64,000 nt of DNA. It comes from Labilithrix luteola (GTDB lineage: Bacteria > Myxococcota_A > Polyangia > Polyangiales > Polyangiaceae). Each line of letters begins with the position of its first letter. Positions within the stretch are counted from its first letter, which is position 1. This document shows positions 38,279 through 50,200 of this stretch, in pieces. The notes beneath the pieces are model-generated. The model searched no databases. It was not told the origin of the DNA and saw only the letters and a list, made by a program, of their open reading frames with translations. The position numbers were made by a program, and so were the translations under genes. The DNA lies in NCBI RefSeq assembly GCF_001263205.1, contig NZ_CP012333.1, positions 4,441,001 to 4,505,000 of the forward strand, read 5' to 3'.

Positions 38279-41200
38279 TCAGCCTTCGGCGTGCAGCGCG
38301 TCGAGCAAGGTTCGGGCGCTATGCAGGTTCGGATCGTCGTCGATCGCGCGCTTGAGGAGCATCATGGCGCGCTTCGGATCACCCTGAGCGCGCGCGATCT
38401 CGCCGAGGTGCTGGTAGGCGAGCGCCCGGGGGAGCGGCGCCGGTGCCTTCAACATGGTGACGGCACGAAGGGCGCGCTGCGCAACCTCCCAGTTTCCAAG
38501 CTCCATGGCGAGGTAAGCGAGCTCGGAAGCCACGTTGCCGTTCTGCGCGTCCATGTCGAGCGCCGTCGAGAGGTGGGCAAGCTCCGTGTTGCGATCGCCC
38601 TGGAACTCCGCGATGCGCGCGAGCCGGTGGTAGAGCGCCGAGAGCTCCCTTGCGCGACGGCCCTTGAAGGTGGCGATCGTGCGGGTGAGCAGGTCGTTCG
38701 AGTCGTCGATGCGTCCTGCGCCGACGTACGCGTCGGAGAGGAGCGCGGCGCAATCGAGGTCGGAAGGACGCAGCGCGTGCGCCTCTTCGAGCGGCGCGAT
38801 GGCCAAAGACACGCCGATCTGTGCGGTCTGCGCGGGATCCTGCGCTTGCTCGAGGAACAGCTGGCCGGCGCGCATGAGGCCCTCGAAGCGTGGCGCCACG
38901 TCACCTGCCGCACGCGCCTCTTCGAGCGTGAGCTCGGCGAGCTCCTTGAGTGCGCCGAGGCGGTCATAGAGCCACGCGAGGCGCTGGCGAAGCAGCACGT
39001 TGTCCGGCGCCGCTGCGCGTGCGCGTTCGAGACCGCCGCGCGCATCGGAGAGCCGGTCGGCCTTCTCGCACGTCTCGGCGAGCTTCAGGGCGGCGATCAC
39101 GAGTTCTTCGCCCTCCTCGAGACCGACCAGGCGTCGATACGTGGCGCTCGCCGAATCCCAGCGCTCTTCGAGCTCGTCGACGTAGGCAATCGCGCGAAGC
39201 GTTGCGCGGTCCTTGCTGTCGGCCTTGAGAAGCTCCGTCAGCACGTTGCGCGCTTCTTCGATGTCGCCCATCTCGCGACGCAGCTCCGCGACGCGGAGGC
39301 GATGACCTCGCCACGACGCGGCATCACCGCGACCTGCGGCCGAGAGGGCGAGCTTACCGAGAAGCTCCGCGAGCGGTCCGCGCACGTCGTACAGGCCGTG
39401 CGCGAGCGCTTCCTCGTAGTCGGCGAGCGCTCCCTCACCATCGCCGAGGCGCGAGCGAACCGTGGCGCGCTTGCCGACGAGGCCGAGGTGCGTGGGATGC
39501 TCTGGCGTGATGCGCGCGAGCGCCGTGGAGAGCTCCTCGTCGGCTGAGCGCAGCTCGCCGGAAGCGATGAGCACCTCGACGAGGTCACCGAGGAGCTCGA
39601 AGTCGTCGGGCTCGACCTCGCGCGCTTCCCGAAGAACGCCTGCCGCGCGCTCCGGATCGGCGAGCTCCTCGCGGTAGACGCGCGCTGCATCGCGCAGTCG
39701 TGCGGCCTTGGAACTGGCATCCGCGCGACCACGTGCATCGAGCACGTAGAGCTCGGCGAGCTTCTCGTATTCGAGCTGTTCGCGATAGAGCGCCTCGAGG
39801 CGATCGCGCAGGGTGCGGCTCTGCGGGGCTGCCTTGAAGCCGATTTCGAGCGCACGGACGGCGGCCTCGGCTTCTCCCGCCTGGCGACGGATCTCGGAGA
39901 GCTCGAGCGCGAGCGCCTCGGCGTCGTCACCGGTCTCGAGCGCGAGGCGGCGCTCCATGATCTCGGCGCGAGCTTCGGGCTCGTTCTCCTGCTCGTGCAG
40001 TCGCTCGAGGGCGACGAGCACCTCGCGTGCGTTCGGATCCCAGTCGAGAGCCGTGTAGTAGACGTCGCGGGCGGCCTGGCGATCGCGCTTCTCGAGCAGC
40101 TGCCCGAGGCGACGCGAGAGCGAGCCGACGGCCTCCGAGTCGCCACGATCCTTGGCAGCGTCGAGCTGCTTGGCGAGGAGCTCGGCGAGATCGTCTTCGC
40201 GGCCGGTCCGCTCGAGGATCGAGCCGAGGAGGATCGCCGCCTCCACGGCCGTGCTGTCTTCGTCGACGATCTCACGCAGCTCGTTGGCGGCGTCTTCGTC
40301 CGACAGTCCGAGCTTGGCCATCGCGATGCGAACGCGTTCGAGACGGAGCCGCGAGCGCTCCTCCATGTCGTCGACGAACGCGGCGACCTCGGCGACGAGC
40401 GCAGAGAGCTTCTCGTAGTCGCCCATGCGACGGTACACGTCGAGCAGGGGAGACCACGCTTCCTTGTCCTCGGGCTCGCCCTCGTGCAGCTGCTCGTAGA
40501 TGGCGGCGGAGAGGTGCAGATCGTCGAGCGTTCCGGCGGCGAGCGACGCGACCTCGAAGAGAAGGCGTCGTGCTTCGTCCGGCTCGGCGAGCTCCGCCGC
40601 TTCGCGCTTCAGCAGAACGGCGTCGCGAATGCGCCCGGAGGTCTCGTTGATTTGCGCGAGCAGCGTGAGCGCGAACACGCGACCATCGCGGTCCTCGCTG
40701 GCACCTTCGAGCCACCGGCGAAGAAGCGACTCGGCGAGCGGTACGTCGGCGAGGTTCTGCGCGATCTCGACGGCCTCGCGCATCGAATCCGACGAGGCGT
40801 TGGGAAGGCTCCACTTGCGAACGAGGGCGTCGACGAGCGAACGTTCGCGTCCATCGGCGCGCGTGATGCGCTCGTACAGCTCGATGACGCGGTTGCTCGT
40901 CGGGTGAACGTCGGCCGCTCCACGCAGGAGCTCCTCGGCCCGGTCCGCATCGGGCTCGGCGTCGAAGGCCTGCTCGAAGGCGTCGCATGCCGCGTCGACG
41001 TCGCCGGAGCGGAAGCGAAGCTGCGCGAGTCGGTAGAGCGCCGGTGCCGACGTTCCACCGCGTTCGGCATCGAGGGCCACACGCATGCCGAGCACGCGTG
41101 CCTGACCGGCGTAGTCACCCAGCTTCTCGTAGACGCGATCGAGCGCGGTGAGCGCATCGACGTCGTCGGAGCGAATCGCGAGGGCGCGCTCGTAGTACGA

Positions 41201-44200
41201 AGCAGCTTCGCGATCGTCTTGGCGCTCTGTCTCGGCGATTCGCGCGAGGCGCATGAGGAGCTCGCTCGCGACCTCGGGTCCGAGAGCGCCATCGGTGAGT
41301 GAGCGCACGCGGTCTTCGTAGGCCTGCGTCTTTCCGAGGACCGCTGCGAGCCGGCGAGCCGCGTCGTGTGCGTCGTTCGAGGCGGGATCGAGCTGCAGCG
41401 TGGCAAGGCGCATTTCGAGCGCGTCATCGGCGCGACCGAGGTGCTCTTCGTAGAGGCGCCCGAGGTCGGCGTAGACGTTCGCGGCATCGGGGATGCGTTC
41501 GAGGAGCGTCGCGAGCTTGCTCGCGTCGAGGCTACCGTTCGAGTGACCCGCGCGTGCGAGGCGCGCCTCGAGGGCTCGCGCGAGGCTCGCGTGATCTTCG
41601 CTCGCGCGGAGGGCTGCTTCGAGGCGACGTGCCTCGACGACGTTCTCCATGCCGAGCTCGAGAGCCGATTCGAGGATCTCCTTCGCGCGATCGGGTTCGC
41701 CCTGACGCTTCGCGATGCGTGACAGCTCGAACATGACCTCGGAGCGCGTCACGGGCGCGTCTTCGGTGGGCTCTTCCTGGCGGCGCAAGACCGTGAGCAG
41801 CGCGCGGTACGAGCGTTCGGCGCGATCGAACTGGCCGTCGTCGCGAGCGAGCTCGGCGAGCGTGCGGAGGATGGCCGGGTTGGCCGGGTCGATGCGCGTG
41901 GCGGCGTCGAGTTCGACGAGCGCACGTGCGCGATCGCCCGTGGCGAGGTCGAGCCGTGCGAGGTGGTAGTGCACGGGCGCGCGCTCTTTCGGGCGCCGGC
42001 CGCCGAACGCGTCGATGAGGAGGCGCAGGATGCCACGTGCCTCCTCGAAGCGATTCGCGGCGCCGAGGGCATCGGCGAGCGCGAGCTTGATTGCGTTGTC
42101 GTCGGGGGTGAGGTCCGAAGCCTGCTCGAGGAGCGGGATGGCGCGCTCGGGATCGCCATTCTTCGTGCGATGCAGCTCGGCCGCCTCGCGAAGACGCGAG
42201 AGGCGCGTGGCCTTGTCGGGCGCGTGGGCGGCGCCGTCCGTGAGGAGCTCGGCGAGCGAGAGCCAGGCCTGGTCGCGGCGGTAGATCTCCGCGAGGCGCA
42301 TGCGCACGTGATCCGCTTCGGGATCGCGCGACACTTCGGATTCGAGGCGCGCCTGCGCATCGGCCTTGCGACCGGCGGCGGTCAGCGCATCGGCGAGGCG
42401 GAGCGTGACGCCCGCGCGTTCGCTGTCGAGCGCGAGATCGCGCAGCCGATCGAGGTAATCGGCGGCGGACTCGAAATCGCGCGTGGTGGTCGAAAGACGT
42501 GCGAGTGCATCGAGCGCGGAAGGCCGCGGCTCGAGGTCGACGACGCTGCGGAGGTGCTTGATCGCGCGCCCGACGTCGCCAAGCTTGTTCTCCGCGACGT
42601 CGGCTGCCTGCGCGTGGAGGTCCGCGGCCATCATGCCCTCGCGGGCTTCCTCCGCGAGGCGAGCCTGGGACGCGAAGAGGGCTTCGAGCTCCTCGTGCTT
42701 CGACTCTCGCGTGAAGAGCGTGGCGAGGCGCTTGACGGTCTCGTCGTGACGACGCGACTCGGCGAGGTTCGCCTGCAAGGTGACGATGGCCCGTGAGACG
42801 TCTTCCAGGGAGTCTTCGAGCGCGGCGATCTCCAGCCGGAGCCCGAGTCGTTCGAACTCGTTGCGTGCAGTCTCGACGAGCCGTCGCTTCAGCGCGAGCA
42901 GCTCGTGGTGCCGGTTGCCGCTCTCGTAGATCGCGATGAGCAACGACACGGCGCGATCGTCGTGCGGATCCTCCTCGATGAGCCCGAGGTAGATGCCGGT
43001 CGCCCGGTCCGAAGCAGCGAGCTTATCGGCCGCGATCTGCGCCGCTTCGTGACGGAGCGAGCGCGACGTGTCGACCGACCAGGGGAGGGCCGACGCCTCG
43101 ACGAGGAGGCTCACCACGCGTTCGTGATCGCCCTCGTCGCCGTGGATTCGAACGAGCTCGCGCGCGGCGCGGTCGACGTAGCTCTCGGGCGAGTTCGTCG
43201 AGCCGGCCAAGACGCCTTCCGGCGTTCCGTTCGTCCAGCGTTCGATGGCGAGACGGAGCAGGCGCTCGAGAATCGACTTCGACAGCGCCCGATCGCCGAC
43301 GCTTGCGACGGCCACGTCGGCGGCTTCGCTGAGCAGATCGAGATCGCCGCCGGTGGTCTCCGAGAGCCGAAGGAGGCTCTCGACGAGCGGGCGACCCTTG
43401 GCCCGACGCTGCAGCCGCGCGAGGTCTGCGAGAAGGTCGGCGTTCGTCGCGTCGTGTGCGAGAGCGCGCGTGTATGCCGACTCGGCCGCGTCGGGATCGC
43501 CTCGACGATCGCGGTGCCACACGGCCACGGTGGCCTCGAGGTCTCGCGCGAGCGACGAGCTGAGGCCGGAGCCTTCGTTGACGAGCGCGGCGACGGAGAC
43601 GGTGATCGCGTCCCAGCCACTCGCCTGCGCCGCGGCGTCTTCCACTGCGGAGACGATGTTCGGATCGAGCGCATCGAGGGCGCGCGTCGCCTCGACCAAG
43701 GCCTTCGCGGCGGCATCCCAGCGTTGCGTGCGACCGGCCACGCGAATGGTGGCGCGTGCGACCTCGAGGTCGCTCGGCGAGTCGTGCGCGACCATGACGA
43801 ACGCGTCGAGCGCCGCGCGGAGCTCTTCGAGGCTGTCCTCGAGGACCTGACCCATCTTGAAGCGTAGCGACGGCACCCAGGGCTCGTTGCTGGCCGCGTT
43901 GTCGATGCATTCGCGGAGGGCGTCGGCGAGCGAACGGAAGTTGCGCGTCGCTTCGGCCAGGCGGAAGAGCTCGCCGAGCGTGGTTTCGTCGCCCGGATCG
44001 AGCAAGAGTGCGCGGCGCACGAGCGCGAAGGCCGCTTCGTTGTCGTCGGCGCGCGTCTCCGAGATGCGCGCGGCCTCCATGAGGATCGCGATCTGCTCGG
44101 CCGCGCCCTTCGCACAGTTGAGGCGGTGCTCGGTGAGGTCGAGAACGAGCCGCCAGTCGTCGGCTGCGTAGTACGCGACGAGGAGCACACGAACGACGTC

Positions 44201-47200
44201 AGGCCTGTATTCAGGGCGCTTCAGCAGCGCGCGAAGTCCGGTGCGCGCGCCTTCGCTGCGCGGATCGTGTCCGAGCGCCGCTTCGTAGCTCGCAATCGCT
44301 TCGGGCAGCGCTTCGAGCTGTTCACGCTGCACGTCACCGAGCTCGCGGAGCACGTCCGCCTTCTCGACGAGGTTCGGCGTGCGCTCTGCCGCTTTGGCGA
44401 GGAGCTCGGCGAGGTCGTTCCAGTGGCGCGTGGTTCGATAGAGCGCGGCGAGTGCGCGTGTGCTCTCCTCGGAGTCGCCGAAGTCCTGTTCGATGCCACG
44501 CCAGGAGGCGATGGCTTCGTCGATGGCGTCGAGCCTCTCGCTCTGGATGCGTGCAACACGCACGCGATCGCCTCGACGCTCGCCTTCGGAGTTGCCTTCG
44601 AGGCGCGAGCGCCTGTCGAGCACGTCGATGAGGTTTCGCCACTTCGAGGCCTTCTCGAAGAGGGCCACGAGGCCGTCGAGCGCCTCCGGATCGTTCGGCG
44701 TGGTCTCGAGGCGGCCTTCCCATGCCCAGATGGCGCGGTCGTCTTCCTCGAGGCTCGTCGCGAGACGAGCCGCTTCGCCGAGCACGTGGCTGCGGATGTC
44801 GGACTGTTCCTCGAGAATCGCGAGGCGCTCGAGGATGTCGAGACGCTCGGCCTTGCGACCCTCGGTCTCGAGGAGCGGCTCGATGTTGCGGCACGCGGAC
44901 AGCACCGCGTCGTCGGCGATGGGATTGACCGAGAGAACGCGGAAAAACAGCTCGATCGCGCGCGGCCTGTCACCGATCTTCTCGGCACTGACCACGCCCG
45001 CGTGCATGAGCAGCTCGACCTTCAGCGTGCCGTCGGCGCAGTCGTCGGCGGCCGAAACGAGCACCTCGGCGAGCCGATCGTAGCGACCGATGCGCGCCGC
45101 GATGGCTGCGAGCTCGGTACGGTGGGCCGGGACCTCCGGCTCGAGGAGCACGAGCTGTACGAAGTGCTCGAGCGCGCGTTCGTCGTCGCCGAGCTGACCA
45201 TAGATGGTCGCGATCTGGTGGTGGCGCCGGATGCGCTCCTTGACGCTCCTGACGGCCTCGAGCTCCACCTCGAGGACGCGCGCGAGATCGGCCTCGCGAC
45301 CGGGCACGCCGTAGCGCTCCTTGAGCAGGGCCGCCGCGCGCTGGCGAACGAGGCCTCGCTTGCCGGCCATGGGCATGTACGAATCACGTCGTCCCCCGTC
45401 GGGCGGCGGGAGGATCGACTCGCGGACCTCCGCGGTCTTCGGTGCCGCGGCGAGAACGCGCTCGAGCAAGTCGGTGACGTCGATTCCGAGATCGTTGCCG
45501 TCGACCTGGTGAGCAAGGAGGTCTTCGATGACGATGATCGCGCTCGACGCATCTCCGAGCTCGCTGAGCCAAAGACCGGCGATGCGCGCGCGTTCCTTCT
45601 GACCTTCTTCGAAGGGCAGGGCGGTGACGCGTGTGCCGAGGAGCGTGATGAGCTCGCGATGGCAGCCATGACGCTCGTAGAGGCGCTCGAGTGCCGCTTC
45701 GAAGCGTGCGTTGCCAGGCTTAAGGTCGAGCAGCTGCTCGAGGTAGCCGATGGCGCGCTTCGAGTGGTTGGCGAAGTCCTTGGCGATCTGCGCGGCCTCT
45801 TCGAGCAGCTCGATGCGCCGCTCGCGATCCGCGTCGCGCGCGGCGCGATCGTAGAGGGCGAAGAGATCGTCCCAGCGCTCCTGCGCGTCGAAGATCAACT
45901 TCAGCCGATCGAATGCCCAGGTGTCGGTGGGTTCGATCTCGAGGAGGCGCTCCAGAATCCCGACCACGCGGATTCCGTCTTCGAACCATTCCTCGTAGAA
46001 GGCCACCGCGCGCTGACCGAGCTCGACGGCTTCTTCCCTCGGAAGATTCGTCTGCAGAACGTCGTGATAGAGCTGCGCGAGCGGATCCGGGCTCGAGAGC
46101 TGACGGGCCGTATTTTCCGCGCGATCCCAGAGCGAGGCATGACGCGGGAGCTCGCGCGCAGCGTCGAGGACGACCTGGAAGCTCTCCTCGTCGCGTCCGA
46201 GCTCGGCGAGCAGGTCGAAGAGGCGCTCGTACTGGCCGAGCCGCGCGTCGACGCCTGGTTCACCGTGGTCGAGAAGGCGACGAAGGATGTCGACGCGTCG
46301 CTCCGGATCTTCGACCGCGTCGAGCGACTTCTCGAGCACCTCGGCGGCATGCCCGCCGACCTGCGGATCGCGAAGCAGCTTCGCGGCGAGTTCGAGTGCT
46401 GCGGGGTCGTGCGGCGCGATCTCGAGCACGCCGGCGACGCGGTCGAGCGCTTCGCGGGCACGGCCCGGTCGATCGGCCAAAATGGCTGCAATCTGCACGT
46501 CGAGGGCATTGCGTGCTTCGCCTTCGGACACGCTCCGTCGGGCGATGAGTGCCGCCAGCGCGCCTTCGACGTCGCCTTCGGCGAGCGACAGGCGCGACAC
46601 GGCGGAGAGCGCCTCGAGATCGTCTTGTTCGAGCTCGAGCACGCGTCGATAGAGAGCCAGAGCGGCCTTCGGATCGGCGAGCTCGGTCTCTTCGGCGACG
46701 GCAGCGGCGAAGACGAGACGCGCCTGCTCCTCGGGCTTGGCGCGCTCGATGCGGAAGCCGTGGAGCCAGCGAATGTCGGCGGTGCGCTCGGGACCGTTCG
46801 GCATCGCGCGGAGCAGTGCCTCGAGCCCTCCGGCGGCTGCGCCGAGATGCGGCTCGCCTTCGGCCTTCTCGAGGACCGCGCGGAACGCCGCGGCTGCGTT
46901 GCCCGCGTTCGAGGGATCCGCGGCGAGCGTGCGGGCCTTGGCGAGCGCCAGATCGAGCGAGGTGCTCGGCGAGAGCTCGGAATGCTCGGCAAGCGCCATG
47001 TCGATGGCGTTCGCGAAGTCGGCCGTGCTTTCTGCGCGAACGGCGAGTGCCTCGGCCTCGGCGAGCACGCCTTCGTCACTCGGCGTGAGGGCAAATGCGC
47101 TGCGAATCGCCTGGAACCCGAGCGCCACGTTGCCGAGGTGATCGGCGTGCGTGCGCGCGAGGCGCCGGAGGAGAAGGACCTTGTCCGACGGATCGGCGGT

Positions 47201-50200
47201 CAGATCGAGCAGCATGCCGACGAGGTCGGGGAGCTTGCTCCACGACTCGGCTCGCTCGTGCAGCTCGACGAGCTGATTCGTCGCGTCGGCGTCGCGTGGC
47301 TCGATGCCACGAAGCCGATCGAGCAGCGCAACGGCCTCCGCGTCGTCGCCAACGCCTCGGGCGATCTCGGCGGCCTGCCTCAAACGAACGATGGCACGCG
47401 CCGAATCGCCGGCGCGTTCGGCGAGCGTGGCGAGGCGCGCGAGACACTCGACCTGCTGTTTCGGATCGGCACTCTCGCGAACGCGTCGCTCGAGGAGGGC
47501 GCGGAGCAGATCCATGTCGCCGAGCGTGTTCGCCACGCGTTCGACGAGATCGAGCTCGAACGCCCCCAGCTCGGAGTCTTCGAGAAGCGCATGTGCGTTC
47601 GAAGCGGCGCGCTCTGGCTGACCGTGGCCCGACGCGACCTCGGCGAGCTGCGCGCGAACGGCGCGGGCCTCTTCCTTCGAAGCGGCGCGCGGCAAGCGGT
47701 CTTCGAGGATCTTGCACAGCTCGTCCCACTCGTGGGTCTCCGAGTAGAGCTCGACGAGTGCATGGAACGCCGTGATGTCATCGGCGTCGTCCTTCAGGGC
47801 CCGCTTGTACGCGAAGATGGCTGCGTCGGGGTTGGCGAGCTCGTGGCGCTCGACGGCGCCGATGCTGTGAAGCAGCTTCTGGCGGCGCGCGGCGTCGGGG
47901 TTCTGCTCGAGGGCCGCGCGGTAGAGGGCGACGCGTTCCTCCGGATTTCCCTGTTCGCGAAGAAGCTCGTCGACGCGGCCGATGAGCTCGGTGGACGACG
48001 GATCGTAGGCGAGCGCGCGACGCAGCGCAGCGAGTGCCGCCGCTACGTCACCTGCCGCGGCGTGCTCTTCGCCCACGCGTTTGGCGAGCGTGAGGAGGAG
48101 GGGAGAGTCAATGGTGCGATCGCCGAGGGCCTTGGCCAGGATCGACGCACGGCGCTTGCCGTCGGCTTCACCCGCGAACGCGTCGAAGCGACCGAGCCAA
48201 CCCGGAACGTCCTGATCGTGCTCGACGGCCTCGGCGAGACCGCGCCCCACGAAGTCGAGGGCCTTGTCGCGTGACGTGGCGACGGCGACCTGCGCCGCTT
48301 CCTCGAGCGCCGCGAGCCGATCGGTGACGGATTCGGAGAGTTGGGACTTGATGTCGAGGATGCGAACGAGGTTCTGCTCGTCGTTCTCGGCGCGGTAGAG
48401 CGGCTCGAGAACGGCGGCCGCCGCGAGACGGTGCTCGCCGGTGACGAGGAGCTTCTCGAGCGTGGTGCGGCTCGTCTTCTCCTGCGGGTCACCTTCGAGG
48501 GCGCGACGGAACGCGTCGATGGCGCCGTCGGTGTCGCGCATGCGTGTAAGGTACACGGTTCCGAGGCGAGCCTGGATCGGTGCCCGCTCCTCGGACGGGG
48601 CGAGGCGCGCGTCGTTGATGAGGGCGACGGCGAGATCGCTCCACTGCCGCTGCCCTTCGAGGATCGGCATCCACTTCGCGTACACGTCGCGTGCGGGGCC
48701 GTACGTCTCGATCATCGTGCGCCAGGCTTCGCTCGCGCTGGCAATGTCCTTCGTCTTGGTGCTCAAGACGTCGGCCGCGCGAAACGACAGTTGGCGAGCC
48801 ATGCTCCGATCGGGCAGGTCCTTCGCGCGCTGCTCGAGCACGAAGGAGAGATCGAGCCATTCACAACGGGTCTCGTAGAGTGGCTCGAGAGCCGCGAGCG
48901 CACGATCGCGCGCCGGGGTCTCGACGAGCCTGCGCCACGCGCCGATCGCTCGTTCGACGTCGCCGCTCTCGCTCGCGAGCTGGGCCACGCGTTCGTTCGC
49001 TCGTTGGCGCTCGGTCTCGTCGACACCGAGCTCGCCGATGCGCGCGAGAACGTCGGCCAGGTTCTTCACGTCGTTCTCGCCCTCGTACACGCTCGCGAGA
49101 GCGCGTGCGGCGACGAGGATGGCGCCGGGATCCGAGGTCTGCGCGGCGAGGACGCCCGCCAGCGTGGTGCGCGCGCGCTTGGCGTCGCCGCCGCGCAGGA
49201 GAAGCTCTCCCATCTCGGCGGTGATGCGCGAGCGGACGCCCGTGTCCTTCGCGACAGTCGAAACGCGCGCGAAGGTGCGCGCTACTTCGAGCGGCCCCTT
49301 CAGCTCGCTGCCGAGCGCGATGTACCGAGTTCGGAGCTCGTCGTCCGCCGGATCGATGCCGAGGGCCTGCTCGAACGCCTCGAAGGCGCCGTGAAAGTCG
49401 GAGAGCTCGTCCTGCTTGAGGATGCCGATGCGCCGGAGCACGTCACGGCGCTTGGGACCACGCGTGTTCTCGAGCTCGATGGCATAGAGGCGCGCGCGTT
49501 CGTCGGTGGTAACGGCGCCGGGGGCCAGCGCACCGGCGGCGCGTGCGGCGAGACCTTTGCTCTCGAGCAGGCGCGTGGCCACGCGACGCGCTTCGGGGTG
49601 TGTGGGATCGACCGCGAGGAGCGCCTCGACGTGAGGCATCGCGCGCTCCGGCTCCTTGAGGTGGTTGGCGAAGACGTCGATCAGCTTCGCGCGGATGGAC
49701 GCCGCGTCGAGCGGGTCGGGCGGCTCGGCGGAGAGCGCCTGCTCGAGCATGCGCGCCACGTCGCGGAAGCGGTTCGCTTTGACGTAGCGAGCCTCGAGGA
49801 GGTTGCGGAATCCCTCGTCGCCCGGCTCCATGCGAACGAGCTGCTGGTAGGTCTCGATCGCCTTGTCTTCGAGACCCGCGTTCTCGTAAAGGGCTGCCGC
49901 GCGCGAGAGCAGGATGACCTGTTCCGGCTTCGGGCGATGAGCGGCTGCCGTGATGCTGAGATCGGCGAGCTTCTTGTGGTCTTCGGTTCGCGTCAGCTGC
50001 GCATCGATGCGCTCGAACGCGCCCGCGTGCGCAGGGAACACGCCGAGGGCCTTCTCGAGATACGTCGTGGCGCCGAACTCGTCGCCGAGCACGTCGCCGA
50101 AGAAGGTCGCCGCGCGGTAGTAGAGTTCCGCCTGGATCGCCGGGAGCAGCGTTCGCAGCTTGCGACCCTGCGCGATCGATTCGTACGCGAAGGCGAGCTC

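Noticed and set aside
44126..48274. A 1,382-codon plus-strand open frame opposite the giant TPR gene
   Set aside because: Antisense shadow of repeat-rich coding DNA; no domain recognised, and the minus strand encodes clear TPR repeats.
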